NCBI GenBank assembly: GCA_947044365.1
Contig: OX345636.1
Coordinates: 15,425,115-15,489,114, forward strand
Source of the DNA: Petrosia ficiformis
Taxonomy: Eukaryota; Porifera; Demospongiae; Haplosclerida; Petrosiidae
Direction: 5' to 3'
DNA length: 64,000 nt
Shown: piece by piece, positions 12,164-25,400 of the stretch
How positions within the stretch are numbered: position 1 is the stretch's first letter
How the letters are laid out: every line of letters starts with the position of its first letter
The notes under the pieces: model-generated
Seen by the model: the letters and a program-made list of their open reading frames with translations, nothing else
The model's database searches: none
What the model was told of the DNA's origin: nothing
Made by a program: the position numbers and the translations under genes

Positions 12164-14197
12164 GTGAGTACAACAAGAGGAAGGAAATTTATTGCTTTAG
12201 GTATATAATATACGTATTGTTATAATTATATTAACAACTTGTGTCACTCTTACCCATCTAAAATACTAATGAAAATTATTGATTGGTGTTTTGGTATGAC
12301 AATAATGGCCATTTTTAGTTATAGTTATAGTACGTCTAGTTATCACTTATAGTTATAAATGTAGTTAGTTTGGGCATACATTATTGGCCCTTGCATTTTA
12401 GTTAGTTATAGCTATTGCTGTAGACCTGTAATTTAGTTATAGTTTAGTTAACTAAAAGTCACAATGCCTTGGGAGTTTTAGTTACAGTTGTAGTTAACTA
12501 ATCTGTTGATGTAATATAATGAAGTCCCTTTGGCTATTAAAAACAGAATATGTTGAAATAATGTACTTCCTATCCAATATCTAAATAGTATTTATTGCCA
12601 AGGTGGCTTTAAGCCTTTAACCTTTGACTAATGTGATTCACTACCTTTGATATTCATGATTTGAGTAATATGTTTGTCTATGTTACTAAACTGTTATTCA
12701 TATAACCACTTCAAGTACACAAACATGTATTGAATATAAATTATTATTATCATGAATAACAAGGAATGTAAGCAAACAATGTTGCTATGGAAACAACTAG
12801 TCATGCTTCTGGAGGAGGATACACAATTTGTTTAATAATAGTCTATACGTCCACCAGCATTGTATGAGACTAAATATTGGATATAGTACATTATACCATA
12901 TGATGATTGAATTGACCAATCAGATTGCTGTATTTCAGGAGATGTATATGTAATTGCTTTATTGACTTTCTAATTTGATCAACCAATCAGATTGCTTAGT
13001 TATGTTCATTGCTTACATACACATAGAAATTTTTTTCTTCTAAAGTAGCAAATGAAATTAAGTAATCTGATTGGTCAACATCTAATGCATTAAGTAATCT
13101 GATTGGTCAACATCTAATCATAAAGTGATCTGATTGGTCAATATAGTATAAATCAGTTATACACCTTAGTCTTAATTACTATGTGTTGATACACATCAGC
13201 CCTTCAGCCCTTAGTGTAAATAACATAGCAACCTCAATCTCTGTATACTTAAATATTAGTTTGAAGTCATTGGATATACTAGTAGTGAGATTTTAATGTG
13301 AATGAATATGCGGTTTTGAGTTATGTGCAGTACTAATGCAGTGTAATTTGTATATTATAAATATTTTATTAAACTAGTGGTTTGGTGTAACAATAATTAT
13401 AATTTGTACCTTGTGAATGTGTAAACGTAAGTGCTTTGTTCACTGTGCTTCACATTGCAATATTATCTGTTTGTTACAATCGTGGTCAATTGAAATATCA
13501 GTTAACACTTTAAAAGGGGATATACTTCATCTATACATCAACAATGCTGTCATCACTGAAATATAGACATAATAATTTTAATAATTAATTGGTTGTATAT
13601 GATTTGAAGTACCTGATACTCATAACATTCATCATCATCAGCAACTGTTGTACACTTTATCTATCATTGACTGACTTCTATATCAATGTAATATTATGAT
13701 TCTCATATTTTATGTATTTCATAGTATTGTTGTTTGTTAATATCACATAATTATCCTCGCTATGAAGCATGGATAGAAGGGTGTGGTTATGTCTGTGTGT
13801 GTTCGCAAATTTGGGAAAACTACAAAACATTGGTGGATTGAATGATCTGCTGGTTATAATTATAAGCAATTATGTACATATGTACATATAAATGTATGTA
13901 CACATGTACACATTTGTGTAAGAGATTGTAAATAGGTATGTATGTATGTATGTATGTATGTATGTATGTATGTATGTATGTATGTATGTATGTATATGTA
14001 TATGTATGTATGTATGTATGTATGTTGTATGTACATGCATGTATGTATGTATATAACTATGTATGTACGTACATGTATGTATGTATATATGTTTGTATGT
14101 ATGTATATATGTATATACATGTGGTATATATGTATGTATATTATACATGTATGTATGCATGTATGTATGTATGTATATAGTATATATGTATGTATAT

Positions 14198-14229
<32 letters not shown>

Positions 14230-14870
14230 TCATACATACATACATACATACATACATATAATATACTTACATATATACTATATACATACATACATACATG
14301 CATACATTTAATATACATACATATATACATGTACTATATACCAGGGATGTTGTAATTGTAATTAGTCATTGTAATTAATTACAATTAATTACTTTTCCCC
14401 AAGTAATTGTAATGGTAGTTGAAATTGAGATATTTTAAGGTGAAGTAATTGGTAATTGTAATTTAAATATTGTAATTGTAATTGATTTGTTTGTTATGTG
14501 CATACGAGTCAGTTGTGCTCACTGAAAATGTTAATTTTATCACCATGTGATGCTTAATGAAGTGTTTGCTGCCAAATAACTTTGAGAACCTTGTATTTTT
14601 AAAAGTTAATGAACACATGGTCTAGAATTCTACATTGTAAAATTAATCTTTTTTTTGTAATTGTAATTAGTAATTGATTACATTTTAAAAGTAATGATTA
14701 CAATTTTTGCCACTAAAATCAATTAGTAATTGCAATTGTAATCATTACAAGAAATGTCACAAAGTAATTGAGTTGTAATGATTACATTTGCAACTGTAAT
14801 TACAACATCCCTGGTATATACATGTATATACATACATACAGTATGTATGTATGTATGTATGTATGTACTG

Positions 14871-14901
<31 letters not shown>

Positions 14902-15153
14902 TGTATGTACATGCATGTATGTATGTATGTAACTATGTATGTATGTATGTATGTATGTATGTATGTATATGTTTGTATGTATGTATATATATATATAGTA
15001 TATATGTATGTATATTATATGTATGTATGTATGTATGCACATGTGTATGTACATGTATGTATGTATGTATGTATGTATGTATGTATGAATGTGTTTGTAA
15101 GTATGTATATAATATATAATATTATATATGTAATATATATGTATGTATATGTA

Positions 15154-15189
<36 letters not shown>

Positions 15190-18100
15190 TGTATTATGTT
15201 GTATGTACATGCATGTATGTATGTATATAACTATGTATGTTTGTATGCATGTATACACTATGAACATAATTTATTTATTATACACATATGTACGTATGTG
15301 CATATGTACATATGTGTATGTACATGTATGTCCTAGCTGTAGCATGCTACATGTAGCAAAAGGCGTAGAAATGATTAACAAACAAACACAACAAACAAGC
15401 AGCCATGATGGCTTAGGAAATTTATAAAACACAGCCACAAAGGGCTTAGAAAAATAACAATAACAATCAGCCACAATGGCTTAGCAATCAGCCACCATGG
15501 CTTAGAAATAATCAGCCACAATGGCTTAGAAATAAACAGCCACAGTGGTTTAGAAAATAAACAGCCACAATGGTTTAGAAAATAATCAGCCACCATGGCT
15601 TAGAAATAATCAGCCACAATGGCTTAGAAATAAACAGCCACAATGGTGTAGAAAATAAACAGCCACAATGGTTTAGAAAATAAACAGCCACAATGGCTTA
15701 GAAAATTGGAAGTAAAAATGGAACATTGAATGCCCAGTCTTGAGAACCAGGAATTGTGGATATACCGTAACAATTATATGTACTTACATGTAGTTACATG
15801 TGTATGTATGTACATGTAAGTGTATATGTAAGTATGTATGTACATACATACAGTACATATCGGATAATGTACATACATGTATGTACATGTACGTACATGT
15901 ATATATGTATCTATTTAGGTTACAGTATGTATATATACGTATGTACATTTATGTACATACATACATATTGGATAATGTACATACATGTACATTGTGTAGG
16001 TATGTCTATTTAGGTTGCAGTATATATATGTATGTATGTACGTATACACATACATATCGGATGATGTACATACATGTACATGTATGTTTGTATATACATG
16101 TACATGTATGTATCTATTTACAATGTAGGTTACAGTATGTATATGTACATATATCCGTACATACATACATGTACATACGTGTATGAACATATATACATGT
16201 ATGTATCTATTTAGGTTACAGTATGTATATATACATGTAAGTATGTATGTACATACATACACTGTACATATCAGATAATGTACATAGATGTATGTAGGTA
16301 TATACATGTATGTATCTATTTAGGTTACAGTACGTATATGTACATATGTACGTATATAATGTATGTATGCAACAAGCATCCTATTTATCCATTCATTTGA
16401 ACAGCACATTAAGGAAGGTCTAATAATCCAATCCTAACATTATTAATAAATGGCACAAGTACAAATATGAAAACAGTATTGATACAAACATCCATTGAGT
16501 ATCTGTAGTATAATGTACATGTAAGTATTCTTGTTTAATTATTTCTTTAAATTCTCCAATCAACATTTCAATATCTATTCAGCTATCTTCATCAGTGGTA
16601 TAATAAGCATGCATTTAAAGTTAACTGCTCATAATACTAGAATATCAAACACTTGAGTCCACACATTAATTCTGTACAAAGGTTGTGCCAAGTTCTTTAG
16701 TTCATTTCTATTGATCAATAGAATGTATACATTTGTTGATACAGTTATTTTGACTAGAATTAACATATAAACACCAACCAATAAAGTATTGAATGTTCAA
16801 ACAAAATATTTATGATGATAACTCATCAATATAGCTAGGATAATTACTGTAAACAACAGATGGTATTTTCACAATACTTATACATTGTGTTTAATGGGAA
16901 ATTTGAGATCTAATCATAAGATACGTACATGTACATGTAATGCATTCTTCATTACAGACTGCAGCATAACATTAAATAAGATATGAAATATTATGCAGTT
17001 ACTTACCATTCTCTTCTCATTGCTATGGTATCGACTATTATACTTACGTGTACATATTCATTAGCAACACTCCACATTTTTGCATATTAACCCTATAATT
17101 ATTATTTTAACTCTGTTCACATACCCGATGACCTCAAAATTAAGATACATTAACTTCTTGCATATAATATATTTTTGTCATAAGGTAAATACATGATTAT
17201 ACTGCAGGCCTGGAGGAGCCTATAGGGCAGATAGGGATTTGGCCTACCAATATTTCACTCTTGATACTCTGTTAGTACGGTTTCAATAAGGGTTGCAATA
17301 TCATGTTACTTTACCAATAATTTTGAGCTTCTTCCGGGCCTGTATTGTAACTCAATAATGAAGCAATGAATTGAAATGACATACACAAAAAAGGAAAAAT
17401 AAATGAAAATGGTACAAGTAAAATGATTGTCGGTCCTTCCTATATATGGTACGTATCTGATATAAATAGATTTGACTGTATAAGCATTCTATAAAATCAT
17501 TTACATAATTATTGCATTAAGGCTGGTTCACATAGTGACACAAAGCCTTGCATCATATCAATGTTTGTATTGTAAACGCGATATGCTTCCTTCAATGCCA
17601 TAAGATGTAACACAATGTAAATATAGGATTTGATTCTGTCTTTGCATCAGCTGCATTGTATTTCATCAATCAGTTTTCAAACTTTTATCACAACTCAACA
17701 GACGCAACACAAGGCTTTGCATCATCGTGTGAACACATTGTCATAAAACTTTAATAATAGTTCACTCATTATAATATTTAGTTGTCATGAACATTTCTTT
17801 TAGGGAGGCTAATATGCTTCTAGGCCAGTAGTAAGCTCATAAGAAGTGACAAGACCTCATATTAACAATGTGTACAGTGCACCGCACACCTCAAAATATT
17901 TATACTCAGTTATGAATAATTTCTAATGCATTACCACATCTAAGTATGCTCATTTGCAAGAAGATAATTACATTACTATTTCAAAATCCATAAGGTCAAA
18001 GTTCATAAGGTCAAAGTTCATAAAACTAGATATATCAAAATCTCTATGGTTTCTGTGTGTCCTACATACTAGGCCGTGCTTACATTACAAAAAAGACTAA

Positions 18101-21100
18101 ATCATATAATGTTTATATTTGTTACTCTTGATTCTTATTCTTAGGCTATGCATTTCTACAACTTGAAAATACAAGCAGCATAAACACACCAATATCAAAC
18201 AGTATTGTGTCTGGTATTAACTTGACACAAAGCAGTGAGACAAAACAACTGCATTTCATATCAAACATCACCTCACCTTCATTCATTAATCCAATATCAC
18301 TCACTATACCTGCCTATCATCTGCTTCCAAATAATAACTACTTGTTTCGTTTGGCTACAACAAATATCAAAGGCAAAGAGCGATATGCCGAGATTGAACT
18401 GAATACAGAATCATTACCATCATCGGGTAAAATTTTAGTATTTCCAAGCATAGGAGAGGCAATAGTTACCCACTTTAACATTAGAGCTCAGTATTGGACA
18501 GATGATATTGGTGACTTACCTGTATATTATCGATTTGGCTTCTCATTTAGTGTAAATAACAGCAACAGTGTAATATGGCTAACTGGTGTACAAGAAGAAA
18601 ATGAATTGATGACACGTTTACCAATACCACTAAATAATACTTCCATACTTCTGGTAACACAAATATTCGATAGCTATGGTGCTGCAAATGAAGACACACA
18701 ATCTATTGTTCTTTCTAGTCCGATACATAAAATAGACTTAGAAGACATCAACAGCAAAATTTACAACCTTGCAAATGATCAAGGGCAATGGATGGAAGCA
18801 CTTTCTGATTTAACTACCATTCTGTATTCAATTGATTCAGGTCTCGTTTCTATAACCAACACCATGTCAATTGAAGGCTTCAAACTATCTGTACTTAATC
18901 TTTTAATAGAGCTACATAGAACACAAATACCACCAACTAAACCATTGTATTTACTAGAACTACAAATTATACAGTCTTCGACTTCACAAATAGAAATATC
19001 AGAAAATGTTATCAAATCTTTGCTCAAAGTAATTGAAGAAATTATTAATTATTACATATCGTATGATAATTTTATGTTCTGTGACAGAGGCTTTACAGAA
19101 CAAGAAGCACAACTCATAATTGACATATATAGCAATTTAATAGCTTATAACTCACAAAGCGACGGAAACAGAATTCAATCAAATTCTATTACAGAAAGTT
19201 TTGCTCAAATGTCTCGATACCTGGGCTTTGGTATATGTCAACTAATGGGTGTTTATGATTCGAGTATTATTCTTGCAAATATTAACTTAGGAACACTGAA
19301 ATCATATCGCAGTATTCTTCCATGGATGTATAACGTAAGCTGCAATTTATCAGAATCTAATGATTGTCCGTTCAGTTTCAATGTACAACCTACCAGTGTT
19401 ATATTTGGTAAACGTGTATTCGAAAAGTACACACAGTATTCTTGTGATGAATATGGTGACATTGACAAGCCGAGAGAATGTCAGAGTGTTTGTATCACAA
19501 CAATTCAACTAATTAGGGACATTCATTGGTCTGGATCTCCATATTCTAATCACATTAAGTCACTACCAATTCATGTACATCTTACAACTCACAGTGGTAC
19601 CATAATCGATGATTATGAACCATTGGAACCTGTTATCCTACAGTTACAATTGATAAATCCAAAAAGTGAGACTGGAAGTCTGGAATGTGTCTGGTGGAAT
19701 GAGAATGAGAATAATTGGAGTAGTGAAGGATGCACAACAAGTGAAGTAAGATCATGTTGATGTTCAATTTGGGAACAGAAATGTGTAATTAGCTAAAACA
19801 ATTTAAGGCGGGTTTTAGTATGAGTTAACTTTTCCCATTATTGGCCAATTTTCATTTTAGTTAGTTATTGCTATATTGTTGCAGACCTTTAATTTAGTTA
19901 TATTTTAGTTAACTAAAAGTCACAATGTTTTACTAAAAGGGATTTTAGTTATAGTTATAACAACACTATTGCGTATACAAATGAATAAATAGCAGGCATT
20001 TAAACGAAGTATTTTACAAAATTATTATTTTGCAAATAACTGATTTTCGCATCCACGGCGACAAATATTCACAATGTCTATTGCAGTAGATGTATTACAA
20101 ATAATGTTCACTTTTGCAGTTATCAGAAGGGATTGTGTGTCAATGTAATCATTTCAGTGAGGTTGCAGTTATTGATCGTTGTCCTAGTGGTTACTATGGT
20201 ATAGAATGTAATAAAGGTATTTTTAATCAGTGTAGTCACTAATGTATGAATGTGTGTATGTATGTATGTATGTATGTATGTATGTATTTACGCATGTTTG
20301 TATGTACGTATGTATGTATGTACATATGCAAATTTATATTATATATGTATGTACGTATGTACATGCGTACACATAAGCATATATGTATTTACATGTATAT
20401 GTGTACCTGTATGTCTACATCTATGTATGTACATTAATGTACATGTATATTATGTAATGGTATGTACATGTATTTATGTATGTATGTAATACTATGTATG
20501 TACATGTAGATAGCATAAGTACATATATATGTACATACGTATGTGCAACATGTAAACGTGCATGCATATGTATGTGTGTATGTATGAATATATGTATTTA
20601 TGTACAGCTGTATGTATGCATATATGAATGTATGTATGTACGTGTATGTACTTGTATGTGGATGAATGATGTATTTATGTATGTATAGTATACATTTATG
20701 TATATACATACATGTGTGTGGATGTATGTATGTATGTATGTGTGTGTGTATGTACATGTATATAGTACTATTTATGCATATATATGTACATACATGTATA
20801 TATGTATGTACATATGTGTGTGTATGTATGTACAATGTACATATTTACATGTGTATGTATGTATGTTTGTTTGTATGTACATGTATATAATACAATGTAT
20901 GTGTTATGTAGATATGTATGTATGTATGTATGTATGTATGTTTGCAAGTATGTATGTACATTGTACAGTATACTGGTATATGCATTTGTGTAAGTAGGCA
21001 AGTAGGTATGTGCATATATAATATTATGTATGTATGCATTTGTAATTATATATACATGTAATTATTACTTAATATTAATTTTTGATAAATACAGTAACAC

Positions 21101-22443
21101 AATTATTCTTGATCTTTATTGTGTAGTGTGTCCTGAGGGTTTATATGGTCAAGAATGTTCAATGATATGTGAGTGTAGCATACGTGGCACATGTTTAGCA
21201 CATGATGGGTCATGTGATTGTGAACCAGGATGGATTGACAAAACATGTGAAACAAGTAAGAATTTATAAATCTTTTTGGCTAGCCAGACAGATCCGTATT
21301 TAGCTATCTGTTTGTGAGTACATTGAGGTCATCATGTAATTATTATTTTCCTAGTTTGCCCTTTTGATCAATGGGGTAAGAACTGTCTTAATAAATGTCT
21401 ATGTGAAAATGATGGTGTCTGTGATAATGTTAAAGGAAACTGCACCTGTTTACCTGGATGGATTGGACAGTATTGTGAAATAGGTAAATAATAGTTAGAC
21501 TGTTTTGATGTGAATGCATGATATCTATGTACACATGTATGTATGTGTGTATTTACCTGTATGTATGATGTATGTATTTATGTCTGTATGTGTGTGTGAA
21601 TGTGTGTATGTATGCATGTACATGTATCTGTATGTATTTATGTATGTATAATACATGTATATATGTCTGCGTGTACATGTAGGTGCATATGTACATATAT
21701 ATGTACATATGTATGTACGTACATATTTACATCTATGTGTGCATCTATGTATGTACATAATTACAATTGTACATGTATATTATGTACATGTACGATATGT
21801 ACCTGTATGTGTATATGCTATGTATGTATGTAATACTATGTATGAAAGTACATACTTAAGTATGTACTTACATACATGTGTATCTATATACATACGTACG
21901 TACATTCATACATATGTAATTACATATTAGTGTGTAATGATATGTACATATGGAACTATAATTATACCTTGTTTGAATTGATTAATCAGATATCTTTATC
22001 TGCAGATCAATTACTCATTTACATATATATATACAGTACATTATTATGTTTACATACTATCACTGTACTTCCATTGACTACAGTATACATTGTGAGTGAA
22101 GTACATTGTATTTCAAGTGTACTATACAGTGTTACACTTTAGTACTATGCTATCATATATATATATATATGTATGTATATTATATAGTATGCTAATACGT
22201 CCTATATAGAAAATATAGGACCTGAGTTTTGTGTCCAAGGATGTGATATAGCCCGAGCTTGCGAGGGCTATATCACATCTGAGGACACAAAACGAGGGTC
22301 CTATATTCAGTATATAGGACCTATTAGCATACTATATACAATATATTGTATGATGGTGACATCTCCTGCATAGTGTGTAAATGGAAGGTCTATATACAAT
22401 ATATAGGACTCACCACATCAAAGGGATGATGTCACCATCATAC

Positions 22444-22474
<31 letters not shown>

Positions 22475-25400
22475 ATATACAGTATATATATATATATTAT
22501 ACAGATGTAAAATGAATTCACACATTACTATGATTACAGTACTTTAGTACTATACTCAGAAGTACAGTTGACTATCACATATACATGTACAGATGTAAAG
22601 GGAATTCACACATTACTATGATTACAGCACTATAGTACTACTTAGAAGTACAGTTGACTATCACCTTATTAAGTACAGTTGACTATCACATATATATATA
22701 CAGATGTAAAGGGAATTCACACATTACTATGATTACAGTACTATAGTTGAGTATCACCATGTAAACCTGATAGATTAAGGTACTATACACATAAAATGCT
22801 AATTAGCCAATGTGGTATATATAAGTCAGTTAGTCGTCTCTGCTATATATGTGTTTACACCTCAGTCTATAATCCTTGGTGTATAAATCACATTCATGTA
22901 GTAATCTCAACCTTAATGTATGATCTACACTTAATACATAAATATTCTTTCATCTACACAGAGTGTCCTGATGGTTTCTTTGGCAAAGATTGTGACAGTA
23001 TGTGTACTTGTCGTACAGATATTGAATGTGATAAGATTACTGGCAACTGTACTTGTCAATCTGGTTATACAGGAGTGTCTTGTCATGAAATCTGTCCCAA
23101 TGGTCTTTATGGAGAGAATTGTTCTACACATTGTGAATGTTATCCAGAGGGTACAGTTAGGTGTGATCATATTAATGGAACATGCAGTTGTTCTGACATG
23201 TGGTCTGGCATTCTATGTGATATAAGATGTAAGATGAGTTGCTGGAGTATGTGTAATACTATTATAATTTGAATTTCATCCAGAAGGATAGAGTTATTCA
23301 TATAGTACATGTAGGTATTCCTACTCTCCTTATGCAAACATAATGAATGACAAATAATTATATCTATTTATAACATCAGAAAACAAGAAAGGCAATTAAT
23401 ATACTGAAAACTATCTAGTGTGTATGTGTGTCTGTGTGTATTTGTGTGTGTTTGTGTGTATATCTGTCTGTGCCTGTGTGTATGTGTCTGTGTGTGTATG
23501 TGTGTGTGTGTCTGTATGTGTTTGTGTGTATGTTTCTGTGTGTGTATGTGTGTTTGTATTTGTTTATGTGTGTACATGTATGCGTGTGTGTGTGTGTATT
23601 TGTATGTGTGTGTCTGTATGTCTATGTGTGTATGTGTGTATGTGTCTGTGTGTGTATGTCTGTGTGTGTATGTCTGTGTGTGTTTGTGTGTATGTTTCTG
23701 TGTATGTGTGTGTCTGTGTGTCTGTGTGTGTATGTGTGTACGTGTGTATGTGTCTGTGTGTGTATGTGTGTGTTTGTGTGTATGTTTCTGTGTGTGTATG
23801 TGTGTGTGTGTCTGTGTGTGTATGTGTGTCTATGTGTCTATGTGTCTATGTGTCTGTGTGTATTTTTGTGTTTTGTGTGTATGCCTGTGTGTGTGTGTGT
23901 ATTTGTCTGTGTGTTTATTTATATAGGCATAATTAATAATTGTACGTATTTGTACAAGTTTGATTAATCTATGATTATGTGTTATTAATGATTATTATGT
24001 AAAAATTATTTTAATGTTTGTAGATTCTCCAAGTCCAAGTCCCTCAACAGAAATATTGCTTGTGAAAACATCATTTCCAGTTTGGTTGATAGTAGTACCT
24101 ATAGTATTAGCTATGATCATGTCAGTCATTGCTATCGTTATCATAATCGTGTGTTGTAAATTATGTAAGAAATGCAGTGGAAAGTCACAGGTGCTTCCCA
24201 TTTCTGAAAAAGGTAGCAGAGTGAAATCTGGTTTTGAGGAACTTCCTGTCTTGAAAGAGGAGGAAGAGGATGCCTTAGAAATGACTGATGGTCAATCTCT
24301 TAAAGTACGCATTGAAGGTAAGTATTTGGGTTGGTCTACGTTTTTAATCCGCACTTTCAAATGAGTATTATTTATGTTTGCTTATACTATATACGTAATT
24401 TATTTAAGCGATGGTTATATGAGTTTCATTTTCTCTTTATAATTATATGCATCAAGCATACAATTATAATTATTAGGAAACCAAGACCACACAGGCTGAA
24501 ATCATTTATATACTACTTGACAGTATAAATGTCATTGTCAAAGCAGCCATATAACTTATACTGTTAAACAAGACAGTGATATAATTGTTGCATGTATAAA
24601 TATTATTATAAAGAGCACTTGATGTATGCACCATGGTGCATGCCATCATGATTATATAGGTACAGTACACTGCAAACACTAAATTAGTTAGTACAGTTGC
24701 AAGGAATAGTATGAATAGTTTGTCATACTAGTTGCTATATGATATTATGTGGCCATGTATAAACATGTGCACTAGAATAAATTAAATTATGTATGTATTT
24801 GCAGGATTCCAAATCCTTTTGTGGTCAGATATAATCATGCATTGGAAGTGTTAAATTGTTGGTACAGTGTACGTAGACAGCACCATAAAATTATACTACT
24901 TCAACTAATTGTTAAATCTTTGAAACTGTGCTAAACAATAAAACATGGTATTTTAGCAATTTTGCATTGTATGCATGTAGGAATAATAATTACAACTATA
25001 TAAAAACATGATAACTATATAGGAGATATTTTTAGAACAAAAAGTATTTTCCTTTATTGTTGTTGTATTGTAACTATAATTGTATACTTACTGTGTATCT
25101 TAACTTCATGATGCTTACAGGTGTCGCTTTGAAAGATTTATTTTCTAAGGATAGTAATGTAGATGAGTTTAAAGAACCTGAGCTTATTGGAACAAAGCAA
25201 CGCTGGCAGATAATTCAAATAATACCAAGCAGTACACCAACTCCAACTACATCTCCGACTTTGATGATGGACTCAAAAGACGAGGAAGAAATGAAAGAAA
25301 AGGAGAAGCTAAATGTTGAAAGTGGTATTGAAATAGAGAGTATAACCAGTGCTGATGAGACTCCAGAAATATATCCAACACCTGCTAGTATGGTCACACA

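Larger units (their letters stand above)
12164..18144. other. Receptor intron 1 (6 kb), no coding seen
   Basis: Holds an AGTTATAGTT-rich stretch (12310-12500), a CCAAT-motif cluster, two large GTAT microsatellite fields around a MITE, a 27-bp minisatellite element, a roughly 100-bp higher-order repeat and a small hAT-like MITE (listed separately). The remainder is AT-rich sequence in which I see no gene. Confidence 0.7.

Noticed and set aside
13860..15336. Many overlapping long open frames on both strands (MYVC..., HTYI...)
   Set aside because: They translate the GTAT/CATA microsatellite in several frames at once. No domain, start context or splice logic supports them.
15375..15596. Minus-strand frame rich in SKPLWLFI repeats
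   Set aside because: It is the translation of the minisatellite unit, not a gene.
23418..23967. Three parallel Cys/Val-rich frames of 168-179 codons
   Set aside because: Imperfect TG repeat inside receptor intron 6; all frames are open because the repeat lacks stops.
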